Notes under the pieces: model-generated
Told to the model about the DNA's origin: nothing
What the model saw: only the letters and a program-made list of their open reading frames with translations
Databases searched by the model: none
Shown here: positions 10,284 through 22,342 of the stretch, one piece after another
How positions within the stretch are numbered: the stretch's first letter is position 1
Layout of the letters: every line of letters starts with the position of its first letter
Source of the DNA: Cycas panzhihuaensis
Lineage: Eukaryota > Cycadophyta
Direction: 5' to 3'
DNA length: 64,000 bases
NCBI GenBank assembly: GCA_023213395.1
Contig: CM041465.1
Location: 213,845,741-213,909,740 of the forward strand
Translations under genes and position numbers: made by a program

Positions 10284-13200
10284 TGTTTCCCAACTATCAG
10301 GAATGGATATAGGCGAGTCGACTCAGGTAAGAATATGTATGCTTCTACCCGTTGCCTTTGTTAATTCTAAGAAAGGTAAATTAAAGTATTTTTTCTATAT
10401 TACATGATTGTTTGGTTCATTGTGTGACCATTATACATATGTTGCTTGATCAGGTTGCATTATACCACATCATCCTATGGCGATCTAGGGATATGCATCC
10501 CATGGTGCCCCACAACCCTCCTCCATGCCTCAATGTTATGCCCAAGTACCAGTTGGCCCCTATAGCCTAATCACATTGCCCATTGGCACATCTCGACCTC
10601 TAGCACCTTGCCTAGGCATAGTTGGTGTCTCTTCACTTATTTATTAACTTTTTGGGGGCTTCTCACCTTTGGTATTTTACCTATCATAGGTTTCTTTAGT
10701 CCCATGGCTGTCCCCTACCACCTAGATAGGGTGCCATGACCCTCCAGGCTTGAAGTACCCCTTTTTTCTGAGCTCCCAAGATTCTGTTTACTTATGTTTC
10801 TATCACACCGTGATAAATATCATGGTACCACTGCAAACTTCATGGTATCACAAAGTTTACAATGGGCGACTGTGACACATTATTTTTTAAAATTTGTCGT
10901 GGCTAATTTCATAATTATTGCAAAATTACCACATGGAAGAGATGTATTCCTAGCCTAAGCCAAACCCTAATCACTCGATTGATCTAGGGTTAGGTTTAAA
11001 AACCTAAAAACACCATCATTTCCCTCTCTTCCACTCTCTCCAACTCTCTCCCTCATTCACTCTTCAAACCTTTCTCCAGAAATGCCCTACAACAATACAG
11101 GTCTGACACACCAACTTACTAGCCTGATACCAGTCCTCTACAACTCCATATCTATAGCAGTAAGCTTGCAACGTGGCTAACTAAAGGAAGGATGCTCTCC
11201 AAGTACTCCATCAAGCACATATCTTTTTTCTTATTCTGGTTTTGTCTTCAGTTTACTTCTCCTTTGGGTTTCACCTGTAAACCCCATAAGGCCTGCCTTT
11301 CTCTCTTATTTTCTAGGTAGATCTACCCCTAATCTACCCATCGCAGGTACTCATCATCCTTTATGTTGCTTTCCCTCTTTTATATTTTGTAAAAGTTATT
11401 TGTATACTTTCTACAACACTTTCTTTCTCCAGTTTTTCTACTGTAAATAGGAGGCAAACCCTCCCTTTCTCGTTTGCTCACTGTTTCCTTCTAGCTCTTC
11501 CCTGATTTCTCTAAGGAGGCAGTGAGGAAGACGCTTCCAAGGAGAGTGAAAGGAGTAAAGGTAGGGGTTCTATACCTAGCGAGCCTTCTCCTCAAGGACA
11601 TCCCCCTTCTCTCCCTACCTCTTCCTCCTCTGTGCTTCCCTTAGGCTTTTAAAGGGCTATTTGAAGGGAGGTCGCCACTAGCAGCAACATATATAGCCAA
11701 TTGTTGTGCTTTCTCTCAACTTTGCAGACCTTACACAAGCAGGATTACATCCCCAAACCATACCCTATCTGTCACTTGGTGTTAAGCTAGGTTGAGGTTG
11801 TAAAAGTTACACTTCATAGCTTTTGCAACATTGACAACACATGCAATTTCGCCTGTAATCTATTATTTACATCTCAAGGTTTTATTACATTTGCCCTACT
11901 TTTCCACTTTGGTACTTAGATAGCATAGAATATCATAGACTTGGGAGGGTTAGCTATTCCGAGGCTAATTACACCCTTTCTCCTCCAAGCCCCTTTTTCA
12001 TATTATTCACATGTTAACATAAAAAGGAACTGAGAGTTAGTCTTATATTACAAATGTTTCTTTGACTTAGATAGTTTGCATCATATTATTCTATATATTG
12101 CGCATATATCCCTTATATTCTTGCTACCCCATGGGAAAGGGCAAATGTTGCTTGGTTGCAGGTTCCCTTCTTACTATGCATGGAGAGGAAGAAGGACATT
12201 CCAATCTAGGTATGTTCCTGCTTTTCTGATAGCTATTTCTTTTGAGACCTTTTGTTACAACTCTTCCTTTCTCTTTCATTTTCCTTTGGATTTAGGGAAT
12301 GTAAGGAAGCCTCTACCCTTCTTCACTAGCACCACTCTGTCACACCATCCGTGGTTGGGAGTAGCATGAGGAAAGCAAATATGATGAGGGGTAGCACTCC
12401 TTCGATCGTCTAGTTCCCAAGTATGCCTCCCACTTCCCTTTAGTCCTCTTCCTCTCACTTCCCTTCCTTCACCCCCATATATCACTTAAAGGAAAAGAAA
12501 AGAAAGGGAATTTACACATATCATTTGCACATAGTTAGCCTGCTTTCTTATTTGAGAAAGTACATGAGATAAGGATCATATTTATTACACGTTTATTTAT
12601 TGTATGGTTAGTTGAACTTGCATCCCTTGCATACATCCCACATCGTACATAGATTCCTCGTTAGTTCTCCTCCTTTCATGCTTGAAAGTTAATGGGAGTG
12701 AGGATATGCATGCATGAGTGAATGAGTGGGTTTTTATGCTATTCTTTTTCTTTCTCTTTTGAAGGAACTTTCTTGCACACAAGAACACATTGTCACATAC
12801 ACAACCTCATCAATACATACTTTGTGTAACAACTCACATGAAAAAGTATTGAAACATTTCCATTAACATCTCACACTCTTAAGACCACCTTAGGTGTAGA
12901 GCCTTAAGGGCATCTTCCTTTCAAGGCTCCCCTTTCCCTTTGGTCATTATTTCATTTATCATAGCTAGGCCACCCTAGTATGACCTTTAGGTTGGTTCCG
13001 TACCTGTAGGATTGACCACCTTCCCAATCTTTCACGAGCGCATACCGTCCTTATTTCCTACTTAGAACTATATCTCTCATATCCCCTTTTCATATGAGGA
13101 GCCATTCCCTCACCTGTCCTCTCCTCCCTCCTTTGGCCATCCAAGGGTGGGAGGGCCCATCTTTCAAGGTTATTTAGGAAACTAAGGATATCCCTCATCT

Positions 13201-13360
13201 CTTTCTCACTCTCAATCGAGGTAGAGTTGCCTCAAAGGGTTTTGTGCACCATTTATGGGTCCTGAACCTGTGTTTCAATGTATGAATACCCTTTATGGAT
13301 GATTTCCTTCACTTTCCCAAAAGATCCTTAGTCTTAAAACCCTTTGTTGGTTGGTTTGAT
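10284..13360 (+). repeat. Putative 3' LTR of element A plus undetermined flank
   Basis: Begins TGTTTCCC after the purine tract. At about 10990-11010 a TATA-like GGTTTAAAAACC is followed by a CT-rich start region (CTCTCTTCCACTCTCTCC, 11023-11050), typical of the U3/R border of a plant LTR. Tat-group LTRs can exceed 3 kb, so much of this stretch may be LTR. The second LTR is outside the window, so the 3' boundary cannot be placed. No coding sequence is supported: ORFs at 12076-12369 and the overlapping minus-strand frames have no family features. Confidence 0.4.
10833..10868. repeat. 36-bp motif shared with the region upstream of the antisense gene (copy 2)
   Basis: Starts GCAAACTTCATGGTATCACA, within the putative U3, about 160 bp before the TATA-like box. 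See the copy at 8318-8353. Confidence 0.45.
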
Positions 13361-13379
13361 CTTAACCAAGTGTGGTTAC

Positions 13380-13960
13380 CCCCCCTAGGTGCGATTCCAC
13401 TATCTTGCTCCTATTCTTGGTAGCCGAATCAACTACAAGAAGAAGATTGATAACTTTTGTAATAACTTTAATAACATCTAGTTCCCAGGCTTATAATGGG
13501 AGACCTAGTAGTGAGACCCAAACATGGAGTTACCTAACATAACATTCAGCCAGATCAAACTTTGGATGCCACTTCTCCATTGAGATCACTTTCCTCCCAA
13601 TCATCCAAGGAGATTTTAGTAAAGTACCTACCATATCCTCTTTGTTTAAAAATTTGAATAACACACATCCTTTCAGGAGGGCTACCACCTCCATTATTCC
13701 TTTCTACTTCCATCCCTACCTTATCCATGCCTTAATAGGATCCACACCTGGTCTTGGGCCTGAGAATCATTTGACCAAGCTATTCTCCCAATGTTTCTCC
13801 ATGCAGTCAGATAATCTCTTAGGCACAGGTATTATGATTGAATCTTCTTCTATGATAGTGTTTATTTCAAAGGATTTGGGCTCTTCATATTTTAGGGCCT
13901 CGAGATACAATTTCCCTTTATTGGAACTTTTAGTCTAATTAGGTTCAATGTATGACATAT
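13380..13960 (-). pseudogene. DUF4283 (LINE ORF1-type) remnant
   Basis: Read on the minus strand, about 13760-13560 gives VALLKGCVLFKFLNKEDM, then PWMIGRKVISMEKWHPKFD. After a TAG this continues LHVWVSLLGLPL, a stop, then AWELDVIKVI and VVDSATKNR. This matches the DUF4283 domain (F-x-F-x-x-xED, then a W-x-(hydrophobic)-x-GR-x-(hydrophobic)-x-x-x-x-W-x-P-x-F core, then VWVRLPGLPxxxW). The domain is found at the N-terminus of plant L1-type ORF1 proteins and in related transposon genes, where it binds RNA. Stops replace Gln-type codons at several places. No endonuclease or RT follows on this strand before 10284, so it is a fragment or part of another element type. Confidence 0.7.
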
Positions 13961-14293
13961 GATTCTGGTATTTCAGATATGTTTTCCTTATATTAGGGCT
14001 TTGGATCTGATCAAGCTCAGGGTTTCCCATCTAAATCTGGTCAATTTTTTGTTTGTTCTCTATTAAGTTTAATATTTCACCAAAAAAATACTACATTTCA
14101 AATCCAACAAAATTTCTAGAAAGAAAATGAGGCCTCTCACTTGAGAAATGGTGTGTAGCTTCCTTTTGTCACATAGGCAATGTTCTTCTCCTTTAGTGAG
14201 TTGGTGGGGCTCTATTGAGTGTCTCTTGATTCCTACACGAGCTCGATCAATCTACTTTAGAGTTGTGGTATGTCTCTAATAGGATTCTTTCTT

Positions 14294-14669
14294 TCAACTC
14301 TTCAGCCCCACTACATTTTTATGACTCACTCGAGGTAATTTCCTCCCATCTCTAGCCCTGGCTTGAGAGTTGGCCTTCCTCCCTAAGAGAACTCCACCCC
14401 TATACACTGTCTCTGCCTTTGCTTTCTTAGCCAGAACCTTAATTGGGTCATTCCCACCTCGTTGCCTAGCTATTCCCAAGCTTTCATAGCTCGCAATCAC
14501 TTCGAGGATCTTCCGCCTATCATTGATACGTCCTATGGCTACCTTCGTCCATCTGGGGGGTGATACCACTCACCCTTATTCTCTTGAGGACCTTGTGCCC
14601 CTCCTGGACTAATCCAGTTCCTTTGATCCTCCCAATTCAGACCGATCTACTCGCGTTTGCCATCAAAAC
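14294..14669 (-). pseudogene. Unrecognised basic ORF upstream of the DUF4283 remnant
   Basis: An open frame of 91 codons (14569-14294) is rich in Arg, Lys and Gly (RINDRRKILEVIASYES, ARQRGGND, AKKAKAETVYRGG). A separate ATG with GCAAACGCGAG lies at ~14662 in a different frame. The stretch is more CpG- and GC-rich than its surroundings, and its strand and order fit an N-terminal part of the same minus-strand unit as the DUF4283 remnant. I do not recognise the family. It may be chance coding, but its composition differs from the nearby noncoding DNA. Confidence 0.3.
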
Positions 14670-14876
14670 CCTAGACCAGTTGCCTATTTATTCATCGTTC
14701 AACAATAAGTTAAAATTGAATTTCTTATAACTTTCATAATTTCACTCTAAATTTTATAATATAACCACTCAAAATATATACAATAGGTTTAGATGTCTCA
14801 AATCTATAATTATATTTTTTAAATTTATCCATTTATAGTCCTAAAAATATAAATCTTTAATAGGCCAAAAATGAAG

Positions 14877-15050
14877 CTTAGATACCACTTGAAGCAATCC
14901 TAACTTGAATCTACTTCATAACAAATTTTAAAAAATTAAAATAAGAAATAAATAGAATAAATTACCCTAAACACCAAGTGCTAAATAAATTAGGATTATA
15001 CTAAAAATAAATCTTACATAATGAGTTAGGCATCTCCCCTATTTATAGGT
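14877..15050 (-). mobile_element. Minus-strand LTR end with primer-binding site and TATA box
   Basis: Read on the minus strand, TGGTATCTAAGC at 14888-14877 resembles the initiator-Met tRNA primer-binding site used by plant LTR elements. It lies two bases after an LTR end (TGAAGCAATCC on the plus strand at 14890). About 150 bp into the LTR, TATAAAT (minus strand, 15048-15042) is a good TATA box. The far end of the LTR is not placed, perhaps around 15300. Its internal region would run leftward into the DUF4283 remnant. No partner LTR was found. Confidence 0.5.
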
Positions 15051-18000
15051 GCCAATATGGCTCCCTATTAAAAGCTTGACTTCTTAATATAAAAAATTAA
15101 CTTTTTGTTAATACAAAAATTGAATTCTTGTTATTTAATAGTTTTTAGATCACTTAGTGATCTTATGAATGGTGGTGAGTGAGGAATTCATATTCCCTAA
15201 ATTAAAATAAAAGTACAAACTTTAATTTCATATGATCTAATTATCCTCACATAATTATGGCTCTTTTAATTGCATCACTAATTCTCTTAAAAGTTATACA
15301 AGTACTTTAAACAAGATCTACATATATGAAACCTAACCACAAGGGGGAAAACATCTCATAATCTTCACACATATAGTTATATAACATCCTTTTGTCATAG
15401 TTTAATAGTCTCATAGGTTAAATTATGAGAAGATCATCGATTAAAACTATTGGAAGAAAATTCCTTCCATTTTATTAATTTAGAAAAAAATCTAATAATG
15501 GATGTATCATAATAACCTTATTCAACCACTATACAATTTTAATTTCTTAGTAAATACTAATAATACAAAAGACATAACAACAATTTTGTTGGGCACTATT
15601 TCTTCTTATACATAACAAAGAATAAATCTCCTTTCAAATCAAGTTGAAGGAAAGTTACCTTTAGATTGATCTAAAAAGAAGTTCACTTTAGATTGGTCTA
15701 AAGGGACTTGATAACTTATAATTGACAAACTTCCTTTAATTACATTAAATAAACTAACTCTAGTTATTATCCTATCTCCTTTTGGCATATGTATGTAAAA
15801 AATAGACTTCTCCTAGTACCCTTGACATTACATTAAATTAAGACTTTTTAGCTTAGAATTATTTAGAGTTATATATTTAAAAAAAAAACTAACAAAAAAA
15901 AAAGGTTATAAATTTAAGCATAAATAAAACCCATTTTAGGGCTCATTACTATCAAAGGGTTTTATTTAAAATATATCATCTAAGACAATATTATTAGTGT
16001 CTTAGATATAAATGTTATAATTTTCAACCTTGGTAATGGATAGATGATTCTTAGAATTTGTAGGTAAGTGATCATATCACCATACCATTCATTACTAGTA
16101 TAAGTAACAAGTAAGAGATCATAGGGAAAATTATGTTAGTAATAGATTTTAATGAGAATGAATGGGAGATTAAGCTAGATATTCAAATATTATCACTCCT
16201 TTTATGGATCTTATATTACAAAATTTTAAGTTGAATTCTTATAAGAGTATGAATCATTAACTAACATGTCTTTAAATGTTCATTTTGGTAAATAAATACC
16301 TTAAAGGATTTAATCTAATCACAACTTTCATATGGTTGAAATTCAAATAGTTTCAAAAGTTAATTGATCATATTTATAAGTAATATACATTGAATATAAA
16401 TGAGTTATTATTGGTTTTAATATCTATAAGACCTTTGCCAATAAAGTAGATACAAAACTCAACTAGATTATAGTCTTCTAGCATATGTTGGTAATACAAA
16501 AATAAAAGGGTTAAATCTTTTAAAAAATAGTTCTTACAAGAACATGTGTAGTTGTAAGAATTATTTTAATTATTTAAAAGGCTTTTTAGGTTGTTTGGTA
16601 CCAAATGAAGGTTATGCCTTTCTAGAAAGGTTATGTAAGTTCATTAAACTTATTAGCAAGGTCTATGATAAACATTCATAATTGTTTGATATTTTATAAG
16701 AATGCCTTAAGTTATAATAAGGAGGCATATCCAATATGGCCGTTAGATTGGTGAGCCCACATAGATACATACATTGTAAGATAAATGATTCTTACATAAG
16801 AGATTTTTAGATATCAAGTTTAATGGTAGAAAAAAGTCTTAGATTAATAATACATTATTTTTATCTTGTTGGCCAAATATCAAGATGAGTGACTATATTA
16901 TGGAATATAATTTTATGATCCATTCCTACCATTTCTTGGTAAGAACATACTAAAATACCATATTGCTTAAAGGATACTGTATTACTAGTCATCTTCATAA
17001 GTGCATTCAATTCCTAGTTAGATAGCCCTAGGCTTATTTAAACTGGAAATTTTACTATCATGTGTCCACCATAGTCACTGGAGTGCTTTTTTCAAAGGTA
17101 TTAAGGGTATTTAATAGGTAATATAGATCGAGTGTCCTTAATAGTAACACATCTTTAATTTGGAGATGAAGGATATATTATTTAATTTATTATTATGGTT
17201 GGGTGAAGTGAATGTAAGGTCTTCTAAAGGAGAGATATAATAGAATTAATCATATTTATAATGTAATATATACCATGAATAATTAGTATCTCATATAATA
17301 GTTACTCTCCTATATGATATTATTAGGATCCTATACGAGAATGAAAAAGGAAAATCCTCAAAACCAAATGTAAGTAAATGAAAAGAGGAAACCAACATAA
17401 AATCCTACTTAGTTGATGTAGGTGCTTGATTCTTAATGTGGTTTACCCTTTAATATAGTTGTCCCTTTTATGTAGCCTTACATTACCTAAATAATATATT
17501 AAATGCACAAAGAAAACCAACTTAGTATATAAGGGAGGATTTCTCCTCTTTTAGGTTTAGTTATAAAAAAGGTTACTTATTTGTGAACTTCTACCATTAT
17601 TCATCACGTAAGATACTCCAAAATGAATGGGAATAGTCTGAGAAGAATAAATGATTAATAATGAGAAGGTTTAGAAAGAGACAAATAATTATACTTATCT
17701 TGGTCTAAGCATATAATGTGGATATTATCTTAGGCCTTTTCCCCTCCTTAACACCAAGTGAGTGAGATGATATAAACACCCTCAATAGATCATTATTTAA
17801 CTCACCTTATTATTTAGTGGGAGGATGAAAATTATTATAGAGGAATACTTCTTTAAGAAGAGACTTATGCTTCTTTATCTATTTGCAAACCAATTATGCG
17901 ATAATCAACCTATAAATAATCTCCAAATTCTTCCTCTAATATATGTTTCTAAAGGAATATGGATAAAAATTACTAAGATCTGAAGGTGAGAAATGAGAAA

Positions 18001-18473
18001 TCAAATTTAGTATATAGATACATTTCACTTGCTCAATCTTAACCTAAGTAATACAATAGTCAAAGTGTGTAATACTTCCATGTGAGCCTAACTTAGTGAA
18101 TTAAATAAAACTAGCATAAGATAGTAAACAATGGCAAATTGGCAAAGTGTTATCAAGTTCTTAAATTTTCATTGGTAGATAATCATGCTTTAATCAATCA
18201 ACTAAAATAATCATTAATCCTCCTAAGGACTTAACTCACACCATATGGATATGGGGTGAAAATATGAGCCATAAGAATATATGAAACTTTTATACAATAA
18301 TGTCTCCTTATGTTAATATAATATGAAATCCTTATTTGATCATTTTATATTATACCCATCCTATGTAGATATTGTTTTAAAGCCTTTGATGACTAAATAT
18401 AGCAATATAATTAGCTTGGTAATTCAATTAAATATATGAGTTTATGTATTTCAAAAAAATGATTATATTATAA
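15051..18473. other. AT-rich stretch without a recognised gene
   Basis: About 3.4 kb, AT-rich, with no ORF of note on either strand and no family motif. Short A/T runs occur (for example 15881-15903). The left part may be the rest of the LTR starting at 14890. I see nothing else I can support. Confidence 0.5.
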
Positions 18474-18650
18474 ACATCATAAAAATCATATTAATCGATA
18501 TTTATTTATAGATGTTTTGATAGAAAGAATCTCTTTGATTGACTTTAAATACTTGTCTATATTAAAAAAAAATGATCACTTACTCAACACTCATATTCTA
18601 ATATTAAGACAAAATTATTAGGGTAATGGATACCACACATACACACGCAC
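18474..18650. repeat. Long direct repeat, left copy, flanking the LINE
   Basis: From CATCA to GGATACCACACA this matches 23784-23960 at a constant offset of 5310 bp, with no gaps and about 15 mismatches in 160 by eye (about 90% identity). The two copies abut the 3' and 5' ends of the minus-strand LINE, as a target-site duplication would, but they are far longer than usual. Confidence 0.85.
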
Positions 18651-18730
18651 ATTTATGTGTGTGCATGTGTGTGTGTGTGTGTGTCTGTGTGTGTGTGTGT
18701 GTATGTACACACACATACACACACACACAC
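18632..18730. repeat. Compound (CA)n-(TG)n-(CA)n microsatellite
   Basis: Runs of CA, then TG (18655-18703), then CA again (18708-18730), so the block is partly self-complementary. It ends exactly where the LINE poly(A) tail (T-run on this strand) begins at 18731. Confidence 0.9.
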
Positions 18731-19069
18731 TTTTTTTTTTTTTATATGGTAAAAAATAGAAGGGGTTTCAATAGGTCCCCAAACCTTTTACAATGACTAC
18801 CTTTCGACTATGGAATAGAATGGCCATGACATGCCCATGGACTAGTGTAACAGGACCCACCCTAAACACACTAAGCCTTGACAATCCTTAATTTTCCCTA
18901 TTCTGAGCTAACACATCTAATCTCACTAGACTCAGGAACTCATCCATGAAGTTCTCTTTCCAAACCCTCTTTCCCTTATTTAAAACTACCTAGTTGGTGA
19001 GCCAATCCACTGCAGCATTTCCTTCCCTATATGTGTGCCAGATCTTGGTACTCTACTTGGATCTTAAAA

Positions 19070-19395
19070 GGTCCTAAGAATCCCTCACCATATCCACATT
19101 ATGACAATCATCCTCTGCCTCCCCTATGAGGATCCTAATCAATTTTAGAGAATCTCCTTCTATCATCACCTTATCGTGCTCATCCTCATCTATCATAGTT
19201 ACAACTTTCTGTATAGCCTTAAGCTTAGCAAGTGGTTTGTCTGTTGATTGTAGTATTTCGTAAAGGCCCACCTTATTATCCCATTAGGGTATCTACAAAG
19301 GCCACCCCCAGCAGCCTCACCAGGGTTACCTTTAGATGGCCCATCAAAATTTATTTTTACCCAGTTCTCATTAGGCGGCCTCTAGGAACACTTCC
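19070..19395 (-). pseudogene. LINE C-terminal RNase H remnant
   Basis: On the minus strand about 19375-19310 reads WVKINFDGPSKGNPGEAAG, with the first catalytic Asp in NFDG and the xGNPG turn. After a frameshift near 19270 comes KAIQKVV and VMIEGDSLKLI, with the DS-type third Asp. This is the RNase H found at the C-terminus of many plant LINE ORF2 proteins. The AE motif with the catalytic Glu is degraded. It lies about 340 bp from the poly(A) end. Confidence 0.75.
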
Positions 19396-19689
19396 TCCTT
19401 TTCACCCCAGTAATTTTTGGGCAGTTAATCCCCCAACCCTCTATGATGCTTCCCTCCATCCTTGGAACCCCTTCCTCCTCCAAAAGTTTAATAATTTCTA
19501 TTGTCACCACTCAAATCATCTCATAGAGCCTATGCTCATCTAGATCCTTCCCTTGGAAGATTCTTCTATTACATTCCTTCTAAATATTACAAACCCCTAC
19601 ATGCATAATTAATTTCCATAGCATTCTCAACGTCTTACTCCTAAAGGGAGATTTCCATAACATCCACTGCTCTATCAGTGTCCTACGAG

Positions 19690-20060
19690 ACACCCAATAT
19701 ATTTCCAAATTGGTCTAGATACATGCCCAAATATCCCTAGAGAAGGGGCAATGAATACTAATGTGGTTCAAAGACGACTCCTCCTTAATGCACATCACAC
19801 ATCTATTTGGCATAGTCAAACCACGTCTATGAAGATTATCAATTGTCAATATCTTATTCTATAGGCAAAGCCACCAGAATACCACCACCTTTGGGATGAG
19901 CCCTAACTTCCAAACCCTAACCAACAATGTGTTCATATCGAACTCCTCCTCCAAGAAGAAATGTTGGTAACCCTCCATTACAGAGGATGTCCTAGAAGGG
20001 GAGTATGAATAGATCAATGTATCAACCATAGGCCTTTTGGGGATATACCAATTGTTCAAC
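19690..20060 (-). pseudogene. LINE zf-RVT region remnant
   Basis: The minus-strand frame 20059-19859 ends VRVWKLGLIPKVVVFWWLCL and continues with LTIDNLHRRGLTMPNRCVMC and ESSLNHISIHCPFSRDIW. This matches the zf-RVT module (W-K-x-x-IPxKV-x-F-x-W, LTxDNL-x-RG, CxxC, then H-x-x-x-x-C) between RT and RNase H in plant LINEs. Both Cys of the CxxC and the later His and Cys are visible. Confidence 0.8.
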
Positions 20061-20189
20061 TTATTCTTGAGGGTCTAAACATTTTCCCCCACCTCCTAGG
20101 TCCTTTGTATTTCCTCAAAGGATCTCTACTTCTTATCTTTGCCTTGTCCCTCCTAGTAGTCCTTCACCATTTATCCAAAAGTACCCTCA

Positions 20190-22020
20190 CAAACTCCCTA
20201 GAATTTACCAATGAGAGGTCTATCTTTCAATTTATAGTTTTCACACCATTTTTCCTCCAAAAACTTGATGCTTTCCCCATTCCCCAACTTCCATGTCAAA
20301 CCATTAATTAAGATGGGCCTCACATGAACTAGACCTTTCCAAATAAAGGAACCAGAAACATCCCCCATCTTGTCTTTCAAGAAGTGCATGCCCCCCAGGT
20401 ACTTTTTGGCAATGGTATTTCCCCATTAGGTGCCATCATCATTTGCTAGTCTCCATCCCAATTTGGCTATTAAAGCCCTATTAAAGGGCCACATTCTTTT
20501 GATATTGAGCCCACCTGCCCACCTAGGCCTACAAACCTTGTCCCAAGATACCAAGTGGATTATGTCCTTGTCCTCTATTCCAGACTATAGGAATTTTTTT
20601 TGGATGCCTTCTAATATTGAAATGACTTTACTCGGCATCTTGAAAATTGACATCATGTAAACTAGAATACTTTACAAAGAAGCCACAACCAGTTAGATTT
20701 TGCCTGGAAGATTGAGAAGGGAACCTTTCCATCCAACCAGCTCCACAATGGGATTCTAGAGATCCTTACTCATATTTCCTACAAAAAGAGGCATCCCTAG
20801 GTAAGTGGTTGGAAGAAGTCTGATGGGGATCTCCATCTCCCTATTGATCCTCCTCTGATGTTTCTCAGGGGTGTTAATAAAAAAGATAGAACTCTTCTCC
20901 AATTTAATTCTTTAATTTGTGGCCCTCTCATAAGGCTGGAGCCCCATCTTAAATGATCTAGCTTCCCTTAGGGCTACCTTACCTAAAAGGATATTATCAT
21001 CAACAAACTGATGATGAACAATATTTTCAATGTTGGATGAAGGCTTTAGTCTAAACACCTACCCTTTCCTTCTAGCTTCCTCAACAACCCTCCCTAGTAC
21101 TTCTTCCATAATGATAAACAAGTAGGGGATAAGGGATCCCCTTGCCTAAGTCCTCTAAAGCCTGGGAAAAAGGGGGTCGAAGCACCATTTATTAGCACAA
21201 AGAAAAATGGATTGGAAATACAGCACCTCATCTAATCCCTCCATACCTCATCAAAACCAAAAGCCTGGAGACAATCAATTAAGAAATCCTAGGCCACCTG
21301 ATTGTAAGCTTTGAACATATGAGTTTTAACAATCATGCTTGCTTCTTTCCTGTGGTAAACCAAATGAATTATCTCATGGACCACTATTATACCATCCATG
21401 ATTTATCTACCTTTCATGAATCCATTCTGATTTGGAGATATGATAAGCAACAAGCATTCCTTGAGTCTATTTGCCAAGATTTTCACTAAGATTTTATATT
21501 TTACATTGCAGAGACTTATCGGTCGAAAGTCCTCCATGACTTTTGCTCTTTCCTTCTTTGGAATCAATACCAGAACAGTAGCTTGCCACTCTTTCAGAAT
21601 TGTTTTCTTCTCAAGGAATTCATCCAAAGCCAATTTTAAATCATTCTTGATTATGTCCTAGAATTCTTAGAAAAAACCTGGAGTAAAGCCATCTAGCCCC
21701 AGAGCTTTTTCACAGCCCATACTGAAGATTGCCTTTTCCACTTCCTCTACAGTGACAGGATCAATCAGCCTTCTATTTTGGTCTTCATTGATCAACTTTG
21801 GGATATATCTTAAGAGATCCTTTCTTATATTTAGATCCTTGCATCTAAGTTCTTCGAATAAATTCTTGAAATAATCCACCTCTATGCCTTTAATTTCTTC
21901 TTCTGTCTCATGATTAGCTCCATCCCTGCTACACAACATATTTATTCTATTGTAAGACCTATGTTTCAGAGTGGACATATAAAAAAACTTAGTATTTCTA
22001 TCTCCCTCTGCCAACCAGAG
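20190..22020 (-). pseudogene. LINE reverse transcriptase remnant (ORF2)
   Basis: Read leftward: AEGDRNTKFFY at the start (22014), EKALGLDGFTPGFF (~21700), WQATVLVLIPKKERAKVMED and FRPISLCNVKYKILVKILANR (21600-21470), SPNQNGFMKGR (21403). After several stops the RT core continues with [16 protein letters not shown] (~21110) and FVDDNILLG (~21000), in which both catalytic Asp are kept. The thumb follows (LGMPLFVG, WDKVCRPRWAGGLNIKR) with a frame at 20389-20198. Non-LTR type, as shown by the RPISL and FxDD forms. It would copy LINE RNA at a nicked target. Stops replace Gln or Trp at many positions. Confidence 0.88.
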
Positions 22021-22342
22021 TACTCTAGACTTCTGTTTCTAATGTATTTCCTCTTTAGCCAACACATTCTAAGTTTCTTGTAGTCGAATGTTCCATCTGA
22101 TCTAGAGAGACAAATCTACCTTCCTCCTGCATCCTCCTTTCGACCATATTGAGTTCCTCCATAAGTTTGCCTTTGGCCTAAAAAATGTTATCGTAGACTT
22201 CTTTGTTCTAGCCTTTAATCCGTCTCTTAACCCAATTCAACTTTCTAGAGAATCTAAACATGGCATGCCCTACCATTGGGATACTCCACCATTCCTTAAC
22301 CCAGTCCCTAAGATCCGGGTGTCTCAGCCACATAAGTTTGAA

